DNA of 39,017 nucleotides from CAZCZZ01 sp964503335 (GCA_964503335.1 CAZCZZ010000036.1:1-39017); one strand, 5' to 3'. Counted from the stretch's first letter, positions 1-7,966 are shown. The notes: generated by a model not told the origin, from the letters alone. A program made the numbers and translations.

Positions 1-591
1 GGACCGGACGGTCTCAAGCGTCGCGGTGACGGGTCGATCGATGACAGCCAGCCGGGCGGGGTGGGTGTGCCGGGGCTCGTCGATGACAGCGTCCGCGTAT
101 CGAAGACGGATGTCCGCACGGTGAATGACGACGGCTCGACGACGAGGGATCGCACCGATGTCCATGTCAATCCTGTGACCGGCGTCACGCGCGAGAAGAA
201 CGACGTGCGCACGAGAAATCCAGACGGCTCGGAGACCCGCACTCGCTCCGTGACGTTTACCGACGCCGATGGCAATGTCATCAGCGAGATGACCCGCGTC
301 CGTGAAAAGCCGGAACGCGGTGATCGCGCAGAACGTGCGGCGCGCGCGGATCGACCTGAGCGCAATGAGCGCGCTGACCGGCCCGAACGCAACGATCGAG
401 CCGAGCGCCCCGAACGGACAGAGCGGGTTGAGCGAGCGGAGCGCAATGAGCGCGCCGATCGGCCAGAGCGCGTCGAACGCGTCGAGCAGGTTGATCGTGT
501 GGAGAGGACGGAGCGACCCGAGAAAACCGAGCGGCCCGAGAGAACCGAGCGCACGGAGCGTACCGAGCGTGCGGAACGGTCAAGCCGATAA
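1..591 (+). CDS. Glu-Arg repeat protein, 5' end outside window
   Basis: The frame is open from base 1 to a TAA at 589-591, so the start lies upstream of the window; a GTG at 61 is in frame but nothing favours it as the true start. The first part is polar and rich in Asp, Thr, Arg and Val, with loosely repeated units of the form T-D-V-x-x-x-N-P/D-G. From about base 304 the protein becomes a low-complexity tail of E-R-x and D-R-x triplets (ERPER, ERAER, ERVER). I do not recognise a family. A very similar tail ends the DUF5666 protein encoded at 3280-4491 on the other strand. No membrane segment is visible in the part present; whether the missing N-terminus has a signal peptide cannot be told. 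The outer-membrane barrel gene follows after 24 bases, so the two are probably co-transcribed. Confidence 0.6.
   Translation, partial: GPDGLKRRGDGSIDDSQPGGVGVPGLVDDSVRVSKTDVRTVNDDGSTTRDRTDVHVNPVTGVTREKNDVRTRNPDGSETRTRSVTFTDADGNVISEMTRVREKPERGDRAERAARADRPERNERADRPERNDRAERPERTERVERAERNERADRPERVERVEQVDRVERTERPEKTERPERTERTERTERAERSSR
304..588 (+). repeat. (E-R-x)n coding repeat, arm 1
   Basis: This is the part of the first gene that encodes degenerate E-R-x / D-R-x triplets, with GAG/GAA-CGN-NNN reiterated. The related tract at 3283-3633 is in the opposite orientation, so the two tracts form an imperfect long-range inverted pair around the two genes between them. Confidence 0.6.
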
Positions 592-615
592 GCCTGAACA
601 TAGGAGTAACCAAAC

Positions 616-1395
616 ATGAGCAGCCTCAAAATTATAGCGATAGCCCTGTGTCTCTTCTGCGCGATGAATGCGCGCGGCCAGGCGGATGATCCCCGGTACA
701 AAGTCTCGACGGGATTCGACTACAGCGTGGGCGACTACGGGGATACGGAGGACACGAAGATCCTCTACATCCCCGTTTCAGCCAGCTACTCGTTCTTCCC
801 GTGGACCGCGAAAGTGACAGTCCCGTATCTCTCCATCGAGGGTCCAGGCGGCGTCGTGGGCGGCGTTGACGGCGGCGTGGTGGTCGGGGAGGGCGACGTC
901 GAGGTCGAGAAGAACGAGGGACTCGGGGATGTTGTGGCGAGCGTCATGTACAGCATCGAGCCCGCCGAGGCCGGTCGTCCCTTCATTGACTTCACGGCCA
1001 AGGTGAAAATTCCGACGGCGGATGAAGACGATGGGTTGGGCACGGGCGAAACTGACTACAAGCTGCAGGTCGATGTGGCGCAGCAATTCGGTGACTTCAC
1101 GCCCTTCGTGACGGCCGGGTACCAGTTCATGGGCAGTTCCGATGAGGTTGAACTGGATGACCGCGCGTTGTTCTCTGTCGGTACGGATTACAGGTTGCAG
1201 AAGGGCACGAGCCTCGGACTTGCCTATGATTACATCCAGGCAGCCAGCGATTCTTCCGATAACGGGAGCGAAGCACTTCTCTACATCAACCAGAAGCTGG
1301 CTGATGCATGGACGCTGAACGTGTACACCGTCAAAGGCTTCTCGGACGGCAGCCCCGACTGGAGTCTGGGCAGCCAGGTTTCGCACAAGTTCTAG
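616..1395 (+). CDS. Outer-membrane beta-barrel (transporter-like) protein
   Basis: This 259-residue protein begins with a signal peptide (residues 1 to about 23, cleavage near RGQA-DD). The rest is alternating polar/aromatic strands with acidic Gly-rich loops (for example V-G-G-V-D-G-G-V around residues 77-88) and a C-terminal Phe, as is usual for proteins inserted by the BAM complex. The overall pattern resembles the MetA/phenol-degradation-type 'transporter' barrels, but I assign only the general class. GGAG at 603-606 sits about nine bases before the ATG and supports this start. It lies between the Glu-Arg repeat gene and an SGNH/TPR gene in the same direction. A role in export or uptake at the outer membrane is inferred; the substrate is unknown. 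Confidence 0.65.
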   Translation: MSSLKIIAIALCLFCAMNARGQADDPRYKVSTGFDYSVGDYGDTEDTKILYIPVSASYSFFPWTAKVTVPYLSIEGPGGVVGGVDGGVVVGEGDVEVEKNEGLGDVVASVMYSIEPAEAGRPFIDFTAKVKIPTADEDDGLGTGETDYKLQVDVAQQFGDFTPFVTAGYQFMGSSDEVELDDRALFSVGTDYRLQKGTSLGLAYDYIQAASDSSDNGSEALLYINQKLADAWTLNVYTVKGFSDGSPDWSLGSQVSHKF

Positions 1396-1450
1396 AGCAC
1401 AGCTGCCGGAGTTGCCGGGTACGGCTCAACGCTGGACCCGGCGCTGCCTT

Positions 1451-3283
1451 GTGAAACTTCCTCTCTGGAAATCCATCCTCTTTGCGACGGTGCTGACTTG
1501 TGCCGGTCTTGCGGCTCTTGAAGGCGTGCTGTCGCTTCTCGGGGTCCGGCCCGCCATCGTTGAACGCGATCCCTATGTGGGATTCGCATCCCGTGTTCCT
1601 CTCTTCGTCGCCGAGGGCGTTGACCGAGCCGGCCGCCAGATCATGCGGACGGCGGAGAACAAGAAGAGGTTCTTCAATGACCAGTCGTTTGTGCAGCCGA
1701 AACCCAATGGGACATACCGCATATTCTGTCCGGGAGAATCCACGACGTACGGACATCCTTATCGCGACCCGACCTCATTTCCCGGCTGGCTGCGGTCGTA
1801 CCTTCGCGAGACCGAACCGGATCGCCTTTGGGATGTCATCAACGCGGGCGGGATCAGCTACGCCAGTCATCGGCTTGCGGCGCTGATGGAAGAGCTCGTT
1901 CGCTACGAGCCCGATCTGTTTGTTCTCTATGTCGGGCACAATGAGTTCCTTGAGGACAGGACCTATGCCGCTGTGCGCGATGAGTCACCACTCCGCCGCT
2001 GGTGGATGACCCGGCTATTCCGTACGCGGGCGGCGACGCTCGTGCTCAGGGCGAGGGACCGCGTTTCTGCTCGCGTAGATGACTCGAAGGGCGAAGTTCA
2101 TACGCTGCTCGACGACAGCATCGGTCCCGCAGCATACCACCGCGATCTCCAGCGTCAGGACGCAGTGGTGTCTCAGTACGCCGGGAATCTCCGGAGGATG
2201 GTCCGATTGGCGCGGTCAGTGGGCGCCGACGTCGTGATGGTCACACCAGCGAGCAGTCTCCGTGATTGTTCCCCGTTCAAATCGGAATCATCCACAGGGC
2301 TCACGCCGGGTGACGCATCCAAAGCGTCCTCGCTCCGAAGCGAAGGGCGCGCGTCGATCCGCGAGGAGTCGTTCGAGTCCGCTGTCGCATCCTTGGACGA
2401 AGCGGTCCGGCTCGACCCGGACCACGCGGAAGGCCGCTACCTTCTTGCGGAGGCGCTGCAGCGGATCGGGAGGACGGAGGAAGCTCATACCCATTACCTT
2501 GAGGCCAAGGACAAGGACATTGTTCCCGTGCGCGCGATCTCCCGGCTTGTGGAAAAGGCAAGGGAGGTGGCCGCCGAACTCGACGTCCCCTTGATCGACT
2601 ATGTGGACATGCTCGAGTCGCGGACCCGCACAGAACTTGGACACGATTCGCCGGGTTCGGAACTCTTTCTCGATCACGTTCATCCCACGATTGACGGCAA
2701 CCGGATGTTGGCTGAGGCCCTTTTTGAGGAGTTGAAGAAGTCCGGTGTTGTGGCCTCAAACATTGACGCGTCGGTGCGCGCGCGTGTCCAGGCAAGCGTC
2801 GAAGGCACAATCGACCAGCGCGAGCAGGGCTTGGCGCTGAGGAATGTCGCGAAGGTTTACAGCTGGGCCGGGAAGACCGATGACGCCGCGCGACTGGCCG
2901 TGCAGGCGTCGGCAAAGCTTGGCCCGGACGCTGAGTGCATTTTCATTGAGGGCATGGCAGCTCAAGAGCGGGGAGACTGGCACGCGGCGGAAGGTCTGTA
3001 CCGCGCGGCTGTCGCACTCGAGCCCACGTATGTCAAGGCCTTGCACAATCACGGAATTGCACTGGCAAATCTGGATCGCATAGAAGAGTCCTTGAAGGCA
3101 TACGACGCCGTTCTCGCGTTGGACCCCGATCATCCCTATGTCCGGTACAACAGGGCCTACGCCCTCTACCGCGGTCATCGCGATGATGAAGCCCTCGCCG
3201 CGTTCCGCGAGGTGTTGGAGGAGCAGCCCGAGGACGCTGATGCCAGGTTCTACGTCGACGAATTGACCCGGACGAATCGCTAG
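1451..3283 (+). CDS. Membrane-anchored SGNH-hydrolase-like protein with TPR repeats
   Basis: The GTG at 1451 gives 610 residues and puts a hydrophobic anchor at the N-terminus (about residues 6-31). A TTG at 1412 would add 13 residues, and neither start has a convincing ribosome binding site. The SGNH blocks are present: P-G-E-S-T-T-Y-G with Ser near 97, N-A-G-G near 131, G-H-N-E-F near 162-166, and D-H-V-H-P near 408-412. The usual GDS is GES here. A TPR-like helix pair (about 300-355) is inserted between the Asn block and the Asp-His block, and further TPRs fill about 465-605. SGNH proteins with an N-terminal anchor often act as periplasmic esterases or acyltransferases on glycans; the substrate here is unknown. 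The stop codon overlaps that of the convergent DUF5666 gene in a CTAG at 3280-3283. Confidence 0.75.
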   Translation: MKLPLWKSILFATVLTCAGLAALEGVLSLLGVRPAIVERDPYVGFASRVPLFVAEGVDRAGRQIMRTAENKKRFFNDQSFVQPKPNGTYRIFCPGESTTYGHPYRDPTSFPGWLRSYLRETEPDRLWDVINAGGISYASHRLAALMEELVRYEPDLFVLYVGHNEFLEDRTYAAVRDESPLRRWWMTRLFRTRAATLVLRARDRVSARVDDSKGEVHTLLDDSIGPAAYHRDLQRQDAVVSQYAGNLRRMVRLARSVGADVVMVTPASSLRDCSPFKSESSTGLTPGDASKASSLRSEGRASIREESFESAVASLDEAVRLDPDHAEGRYLLAEALQRIGRTEEAHTHYLEAKDKDIVPVRAISRLVEKAREVAAELDVPLIDYVDMLESRTRTELGHDSPGSELFLDHVHPTIDGNRMLAEALFEELKKSGVVASNIDASVRARVQASVEGTIDQREQGLALRNVAKVYSWAGKTDDAARLAVQASAKLGPDAECIFIEGMAAQERGDWHAAEGLYRAAVALEPTYVKALHNHGIALANLDRIEESLKAYDAVLALDPDHPYVRYNRAYALYRGHRDDEALAAFREVLEEQPEDADARFYVDELTRTNR

Positions 3284-4491
3284 CGATCCGTCCGGTCCGG
3301 CCGTTCCGCCCGCTCCGGTCTCTCCGTGCGTTCTACACGCTCCGGCCTCTCTGTCCGCTCGACGCGTTCCACGCGCTCCACGCGGTCGACCCGTTCGGCT
3401 CTCTCGGGCCGCTCCGTTCGCTCTGCGCGCTCGGGCCGTTCCACGCGTTCCGTCCTCTCGGCCCTCTCGGGCCTCTCGACCCGCTCGGATCGCTCCGCGC
3501 GTTCTGTGCGATCGCTTCGCTCGGCACGTTCTGCTCGTTCGTCGGTGCGCACATCGGACGAGCCGCGCGAGTCCTTTGATGTGTCGCTGCGGCGTGCGTC
3601 GTCCCCGCGCTCACTGCGTTCGATACGCTCGACATGGAAACTTCCGTCTTCCCGTCGAATCGCATTGAGTCGCACGCGATCGTTGACGGACAGGGACGCG
3701 AGGTCTGTGCCGTCCGGAAGCGTCCGTCCTTCGATACGATAGGGCAGTCCACCGACAACAAGCGTGCTGTTCCGGGCTTTGTCATGCACAAGGCCTTCAA
3801 CGATGACGCGGCCCGACGAGGCGCCAAACTGCAGCGGACCCGGTTCCCGGACAAACGGTGTCGAATCCGGAGCGACGACTTCGATGCGCGTGGCTTGCAC
3901 GCCATGGTCGGCCCGGCGAAGCCCGTGCACCTGGACCACGGTGCCCGGCTTGAGTTCCTTCATGCCGTCGCGACCCAAGGCGCGTTGACCTGCGATCGTC
4001 GCGCCGGGCGGCACATGCACGGGGTGTCCGCCTACTTCCATGACGCCCCCTTCCAACGGCCGGCTGATGGGGCCCGTCATCTCGGGGACCACATGGATGC
4101 TGCGCGCGGTCAGGTCGGGACCTGTTCCGGTCGCTTCTACGCTCACAATCTGTCCCACGCTCAACGATGAAGGTGTCGCAGGCGCGCCGTTCTGCGTCAC
4201 GGGCGTGTCGTCCGTGTAGTGGATTTCCACGCCGTTCACGCATATGGATCCAAAGCCGGTGATTTCGCCCATGACGCCGGTGCCGCCGATGCCGTCCGGA
4301 CCGGCCGAAAGCCCGGTGCCGCCCACACCACCTTCTTTGTCGTCACCTGCGGAAAGTCCGGTTCCACCAATGCCTGATTCTTCCGTGCGCCCTGTGCCTC
4401 CGATGCCGCCGCTTCGATCGGGGCATGCGCCATACGCCATCGACGGAAGAACCAGCGCGAGGAGCAGCAGATTGGCTATGGGACTTCGCAT
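3280..4491 (-). CDS. DUF5666-type secreted protein with GGTG repeats and Glu-Arg tail
   Basis: The start at 4491 gives 403 residues with a clear signal peptide (residues 1 to about 22, ending MAYGA-C). A longer frame begins at 4560 but would overlap the preceding gene and bury the signal peptide. Residues about 28-75 contain four G-I/V-G-G-T-G repeats leading into I-T-G-F-G-S-I-C-V-N-G, the hallmark of DUF5666 proteins. Residues 75-290 form repeated small beta domains (V-x-V-x-G-x-x). From about residue 287 to the end the protein is a (E-R-x)n tail like that of the first gene in the window. It starts one base after the stop of the DUF6502 gene, a pairing I recall from other bacteria, and is probably translationally coupled to it. 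Function is unknown; periplasmic or surface location is inferred. Confidence 0.8.
   Translation of the reverse strand: MRSPIANLLLLALVLPSMAYGACPDRSGGIGGTGRTEESGIGGTGLSAGDDKEGGVGGTGLSAGPDGIGGTGVMGEITGFGSICVNGVEIHYTDDTPVTQNGAPATPSSLSVGQIVSVEATGTGPDLTARSIHVVPEMTGPISRPLEGGVMEVGGHPVHVPPGATIAGQRALGRDGMKELKPGTVVQVHGLRRADHGVQATRIEVVAPDSTPFVREPGPLQFGASSGRVIVEGLVHDKARNSTLVVGGLPYRIEGRTLPDGTDLASLSVNDRVRLNAIRREDGSFHVERIERSERGDDARRSDTSKDSRGSSDVRTDERAERAERSDRTERAERSERVERPERAERTERVERPERAERTERPERAERVDRVERVERVERTERPERVERTERPERAERPDRTDR
3283..3633 (-). repeat. (E-R-x)n coding repeat, arm 2
   Basis: This is the 3' end of the DUF5666 gene, encoding about 115 residues dominated by E-R-P, E-R-A, E-R-V and E-R-T triplets. 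Because this gene is on the minus strand, the tract is inverted relative to the similar tract at 304-588. Confidence 0.6.
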
Positions 4492-4492
4492 G

Positions 4493-5329
4493 CTACTTGT
4501 CGTCCTGTCGTTTTTCCTCTTCGTAGAAGAAGACGCCGAAATTGATCCGGTGAACGGCATCGGTCGACTTGCGGTCGGCCCTTTGGAGTGCCATGGCTTT
4601 GCGGTTCACCTTTTGCAGGACCTCCATGCCGAGCGTTCGCGAAAGTTTCTCCAATTCGTCCACGGACATCGCGCTGAGCCCGTTGTAGTAAACGCTGCGT
4701 TCCAGCAGGGGAGCGGCTTCGCCGCCGAGGTTGCGCGCTGCGGAAGCGATGTGGTCGCGGATGTTCTGACCGAAGTAGTACGCCTTGTTCTCGAAATCCT
4801 TGTCGGGGACAAAGGCCTCCATCGCGAGGCGGATCATCCCATTCGCTTCCTCCGCTACAACGCCGAGGCGGACCAGTTCACTGAAGACGGAACCGGGGTG
4901 GACATCCTGGCGGCTGACAGAATTCACCAGCTCCTCGAAGCTGGGTCCTTTCCCTGTCGCCACGCGCGGAAGCACGGCGGGCAACCCGGCGGCATCGACG
5001 AAGCGGTCATCGCCTGTCCAGCGCGCAATCACCTGACCCGCGAGCGAGACGGCGCGGGGCGCCTCTTCGGATTCTTTCGTCGCGTTCCTGATCCTACGCA
5101 CATCCTTGCGATGGACGCCGGTAAGCAGGTGGATGCGGCTGTCGGTGGCTTTAATGCCTTCGCGGGCGGATTCCCTTTCGGCGACATCGACAAAGATTCC
5201 CTTCAGGAAATCGGAGAGGAAGGTGTAAGTGATCTGGTGTTTGAGCAGAAGGCGTACGAGCGGACGCAAGACCTGCCGCAAGGCCTTCAGCAGCGCCGGG
5301 GGCGCATCACCTGGAGATTGGACTTCCAT
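4493..5329 (-). CDS. DUF6502 family protein
   Basis: This 278-residue soluble protein has no signal peptide. It begins with a helical, winged-helix-like region (L-R-P-L-V-R-L-L-L, then T-G-V-H-R-K-D-V-R-R-I-R near residues 70-80). A second helical part follows, containing F-E-N-K-A-Y-Y-F-G-Q and a Lys/Glu-rich end with F-F-Y-E-E-E. The order and motifs match the DUF6502 family as I remember it, which is often encoded beside DUF5666 proteins, as here. The T-G-V-H-R-K-D-V stretch looks like a DNA-recognition helix, so a regulator of the neighbouring secreted protein is a reasonable inference but unproven. AAGG lies about eight bases before the ATG. It is followed after one base by the DUF5666 start. 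Confidence 0.75.
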   Translation of the reverse strand: MEVQSPGDAPPALLKALRQVLRPLVRLLLKHQITYTFLSDFLKGIFVDVAERESAREGIKATDSRIHLLTGVHRKDVRRIRNATKESEEAPRAVSLAGQVIARWTGDDRFVDAAGLPAVLPRVATGKGPSFEELVNSVSRQDVHPGSVFSELVRLGVVAEEANGMIRLAMEAFVPDKDFENKAYYFGQNIRDHIASAARNLGGEAAPLLERSVYYNGLSAMSVDELEKLSRTLGMEVLQKVNRKAMALQRADRKSTDAVHRINFGVFFYEEEKRQDDK

Positions 5330-5345
5330 AAAACAACCTTACTCC

Positions 5346-5368
5346 GTGGTGGGAAAAAATCCCATCAC
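5346..5368. promoter_or_regulatory. Inverted repeat upstream of DUF6502 gene
   Basis: GTGGTGGGA and TCCCATCAC flank five A residues, with one mismatch in nine pairs. It sits 17 bases upstream of the DUF6502 start and 38 bases past the stop of the sugar transferase gene. It could be an operator or a weak terminator for the latter; there is no clean T run after the stem on either strand. Confidence 0.3.
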
Positions 5369-5405
5369 AAAATGAGGTGTTCTGTGCAGGCTGCCGAGGG
5401 CGTGA

Positions 5406-6818
5406 TCAGTACGCGTTCTTCCGCGTGAGGAAGGTGCGGGCCAGGATTTTGAAGTCGAAGGAGAGGGACCAGTTTTCCAGGTAAAAGAGGTCGTACTTGA
5501 TGCGTTCCTGGATGCTGGTGTTGCCGCGCAGGCCGTTGACCTGGGCCCAGCCGGTGATGCCGGGCTTGGAGACGTGACGCCACATGTAGCGGCTGATGTC
5601 CTCCTTGAACTGCTCGACGAAATGGGGGCGTTCGGGGCGGGGGCCGACGAGGCTCATGTCGCCGCAGAGCACGTTCCAGAACTGGGGCAGCTCGTCGAGG
5701 TTCCAGCGGCGCAGGAAGGCCCCGACGGGCGTGCGCCGCGGATCGTCCTCCTTCGTCCACACCGGCCCGCTCGCCGCCTCCGCGTCCTCCTTCATCGTCC
5801 GCAACTTGTAGAGCATGAAAGGCCGGCCCTTTTCGCCGCAGCGTTCCTGGCGGTAGAAGACGGGGCCTCTTGATGTGATGCGGATCGCGATCGCGGCGAT
5901 GAGCAGGATGGGTGCGGACAGGATGAGGCCCGTGAGCGCGCCGCCGATGTCCTCCAGACGCTTCACCATACGGTTCCAGAAGAAATCGAGCGGCCACTTG
6001 CCGACGCCGATAAGCGGGATGCCGTCGACCGTCTGCACGTCGACGCGGCTCGTGAGGATGTTGAACATGTCGGGGACCATGTGGAAGTCGGCGAGGTTGC
6101 GTTCGCAGTCCACGACGATCTCCACCATCTGCTCATGCGCGAGGCGCGACGGGTTGGCGAGGATCACCTCGTCAATCTCGCCCGTCGCCAGCAGCTTCGG
6201 CAGTTCCTCGAAGCCGCCGCGGATCAGCTCCGGCGGGATCTCCGGGTCCACGGCTTCGTCGCCCGCGCGGAGATACGCCACGATGTGCGCGCGCCGGCGC
6301 GGTTCGCCTTGCAGGGAGTTGCGCAGCTGCAGCGCGAGCGAGTTGGCGCCGAGGATGACCACGTTGTTCTTCTGCGCCTGGTGCTTGGCCCAGTGGCGTT
6401 CGAGCTGGTGGAGGATGTTGCGCTCGATCGTGACCAGCAGCGTCACCGTGAAGAAGGAGAGCACGACGGCGATACGCGAGAACGGCGGATCGGTGCGGAT
6501 CGGGAACGTCAGCGCCATCGCGAGCAGGATGCCGAGGCCGCAGGCACGCACGATGCGCGGGATCTTGTCGATGAAGTGTCCGTACTGCGGGCGCGCATAC
6601 AGTTCGAGCGAGCGGAAGATGAAGAGGAAGAGCAGCGTCACGACACCGGCGCCGACGTAGTACATGCCGCGCGGGGGATTGCCCTCGTGGTACATGGCGA
6701 CGAGCCCGCTGTCGAAGCGGATCCAGACCGCCAGCAGGAACGCCCCGTACACCACCAGCGCATCCACAACCACCGCCAGCGCGCTGCACAGCACATCAAA
6801 TCGATCCCTGACTCTCAT
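5406..6818 (-). CDS. Polyprenyl-phosphate sugar-1-phosphate transferase (WbaP/WcaJ type)
   Basis: The 470-residue protein should transfer a sugar-1-phosphate from a nucleotide sugar to undecaprenyl phosphate in the inner membrane, the first step of exopolysaccharide synthesis. Four N-terminal membrane segments (about 10-33, 54-70, 92-106, 115-132) precede a Rossmann-like part (V-V-I-L-G-A-N near 153-159). A further membrane or re-entrant helix lies at about 293-313, followed by the catalytic domain with F-Y-R-Q-E-R (321), K-L-R-T-M-K (338), L-D-E-L-P-Q (374), G-D-M-S-L-V-G-P-R-P (386) and K-P-G-I-T-G-W-A-Q-V-N-G (418). I chose the ATG at 6818; the open frame runs upstream to 7289 but is low-quality sequence antisense to the DJ-1 gene. 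It is divergent from that gene across a double palindrome. A second enzyme of the same class is encoded at 19950-21467. Confidence 0.93.
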   Translation of the reverse strand: MRVRDRFDVLCSALAVVVDALVVYGAFLLAVWIRFDSGLVAMYHEGNPPRGMYYVGAGVVTLLFLFIFRSLELYARPQYGHFIDKIPRIVRACGLGILLAMALTFPIRTDPPFSRIAVVLSFFTVTLLVTIERNILHQLERHWAKHQAQKNNVVILGANSLALQLRNSLQGEPRRRAHIVAYLRAGDEAVDPEIPPELIRGGFEELPKLLATGEIDEVILANPSRLAHEQMVEIVVDCERNLADFHMVPDMFNILTSRVDVQTVDGIPLIGVGKWPLDFFWNRMVKRLEDIGGALTGLILSAPILLIAAIAIRITSRGPVFYRQERCGEKGRPFMLYKLRTMKEDAEAASGPVWTKEDDPRRTPVGAFLRRWNLDELPQFWNVLCGDMSLVGPRPERPHFVEQFKEDISRYMWRHVSKPGITGWAQVNGLRGNTSIQERIKYDLFYLENWSLSFDFKILARTFLTRKNAY

Positions 6819-6867
6819 GGCGCCAGACGGTAGCAGCACGGGGCAAAAGAGGGAAGTGCGTGGAAAC

Positions 6868-6914
6868 TTCCAAGGATTGGAACTTCGTGGCACACTGACT
6901 TCCAAGGATTGGAA
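6868..6914. promoter_or_regulatory. Two copies of TTCCAA-GGA-TTGGAA palindrome
   Basis: The 15-base palindrome TTCCAAGGATTGGAA occurs at 6868-6882 and again, unchanged, at 6900-6914. Start-to-start spacing is 32 bases, about three helical turns, so bound proteins would sit on the same face. It lies in the 112-base gap between the divergent sugar transferase and DJ-1 genes, and the second copy ends four bases before the DJ-1 ribosome binding site. A dimeric repressor or activator site is the natural reading. I saw no other copy in the window. Confidence 0.6.
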
Positions 6915-6930
6915 GTTTGGAGGAAACGTC

Positions 6931-7473
6931 ATGGCACGTGTGCTTGTTCCGCTCGCCGACGGCTGCGAAGAGATGGAAGCCGTCATCATCATCGACACCT
7001 TTCGCCGCGCGAAATGGGATGTCGTCGCCGCGGGCCTCAAGCCGGGCCTTGTCACGGCCTCGCGCGGCGTGAAGCTGATGCCGGATGCGACGTGGGACCA
7101 GGTCGATTTGAAATCCTTCGACCTCATCGTGCTGCCCGGCGGCGGAGGCGGCACGGACAACTTGATGAACGACGAGCGCGTGCTTGCGGCGCTGCGCGAT
7201 TTCAACGCGCGCGGGAAAATCATCGCCGCAATCTGCGCCGCGCCGCAGGTGCTGCAGAAGGCCGGTGTGGTTGATGGAAAACGCATCACATGCTATCCGG
7301 GCGTCGCGTCGAAAATCGCGCGCGCGCAACGCGTCGATGACATCGTCGTCGAAGACGGAAACGTGATCACGAGCCAGGGACCCGGAACGAGCTTTGCGTT
7401 CGCGCTGGCGATCATCGCGCGTGTCGATGGCGACGCGATTGCGCGCGAAGTCGGCGCAGGAATGCTCGTGTGA
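6931..7473 (+). CDS. DJ-1/PfpI (YajL-like) family protein
   Basis: The protein is 180 residues, the usual size for this family. GGAGG at 6919-6923 fixes the ATG at 6931; the longer frame from 6664 is antisense to the sugar transferase. It has the N-terminal A-R-V-L-V-P-L-A-D-G-C-E-E-M-E with the conserved Glu14 and the nucleophile elbow A-A-I-C-A-A-P (Cys102), then I-T-C-Y-P-G and T-S-Q-G-P-G-T-S. These match the DJ-1/YajL branch, proposed to act in oxidative-stress protection, as chaperone or in glyoxal detoxification; the exact activity is debated in the literature. It is cytoplasmic and monocistronic. The paired TTCCAAGGATTGGAA sites directly upstream suggest specific regulation. Confidence 0.9.
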   Translation: MARVLVPLADGCEEMEAVIIIDTFRRAKWDVVAAGLKPGLVTASRGVKLMPDATWDQVDLKSFDLIVLPGGGGGTDNLMNDERVLAALRDFNARGKIIAAICAAPQVLQKAGVVDGKRITCYPGVASKIARAQRVDDIVVEDGNVITSQGPGTSFAFALAIIARVDGDAIAREVGAGMLV

Positions 7474-7529
7474 GTGCGGTCGCCTGAATTGATGCAACCG
7501 GAAACGCCAATAAAATTGCAAAAAAATAC

Positions 7530-7557
7530 TTGTAACGCTTCAAAACCATAGCAATAT
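7530..7557 (+). promoter_or_regulatory. Possible promoter of the HU gene
   Basis: TTGTAA (7530-7535) and CAATAT (7552-7557) are separated by 16 bases, in an AT-rich stretch about 70 bases before the HU start. The match to a housekeeping sigma-factor promoter is only moderate. Confidence 0.3.
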
Positions 7558-7625
7558 CGCGGCAATCTTTAGACGCATGGGGCGATCTAAAAGTTGCACT
7601 AAAGCTACCTCAGGAGGATTCGAGC

Positions 7626-7910
7626 ATGGCATTGACGAAGTCTCAGACGGCCGCCAAGTTGGCGGACTCGACAGGTCTCACCAAGAAGCAGGTCAACCTG
7701 TTCTTCGACGAACTTTCGAAGATCGCGTACAAGGAAGCGAAGAACAGCTTCGTGATTCCCGGACTTGGCAAACTCGTGTTGGTTCATCGCAAGGCGCGTC
7801 AGGGACGTAACCCGGCAACGGGCGAGACGATCCAGATTCCTGCGAAGAAGGTCGTGAAGTTCCGCGTGGCGAAGGCCGCGAAGGACGCGATCCTCGGCAG
7901 CAAGAAGTAA
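7626..7910 (+). CDS. HU-family DNA-binding protein
   Basis: This is a 94-residue HU/IHF-type histone-like protein that binds and bends DNA as a dimer. Residues 1-45 form the two dimerisation helices (M-A-L-T-K-S-Q-T-A-A-K-L-A). The signature G-R-N-P-A-T-G-E-T-I-Q-I-P marks the beta-ribbon arm, including the Pro that intercalates in DNA, followed by K-K-V-V-K-F-R. Length and motifs are complete. A strong ribosome binding site (AGGAGG at about 7612-7616) precedes the ATG, as expected for an abundant protein. It stands alone between the DJ-1 gene and a strong terminator. It is Lys-rich throughout and ends G-S-K-K. HU cannot be told from IHF by sequence alone here, but a single gene of this kind is usually HU. 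Confidence 0.95.
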   Translation: MALTKSQTAAKLADSTGLTKKQVNLFFDELSKIAYKEAKNSFVIPGLGKLVLVHRKARQGRNPATGETIQIPAKKVVKFRVAKAAKDAILGSKK

Positions 7911-7933
7911 GCTGGCGATTTGATGATTGCAGA

Positions 7934-7966
7934 AGAGGGGCGGCGAAAGCCGTCCCTCTTTTTTTT
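7934..7966 (+). terminator. Intrinsic terminator after HU gene
   Basis: An 11-bp stem (AGAGGGGCGGC / GCCGTCCCTCT, one G-U pair) closes a GAAA tetraloop and is followed by seven to eight T residues. It lies 24 bases after the HU stop. Confidence 0.95.

Noticed and set aside
4244..5428. 394-residue open frame on the + strand
   Set aside because: It is antisense to the DUF5666 and DUF6502 genes and has no recognisable domain; its Pro-rich start is the complement of the GGTG repeats.
6819..7289. 157-residue N-terminal extension of the first sugar transferase frame
   Set aside because: It is antisense to the DJ-1 gene and to the paired palindromes, is Ser/Pro-rich without domain features, and the ATG at 6818 begins directly before the first membrane segment.
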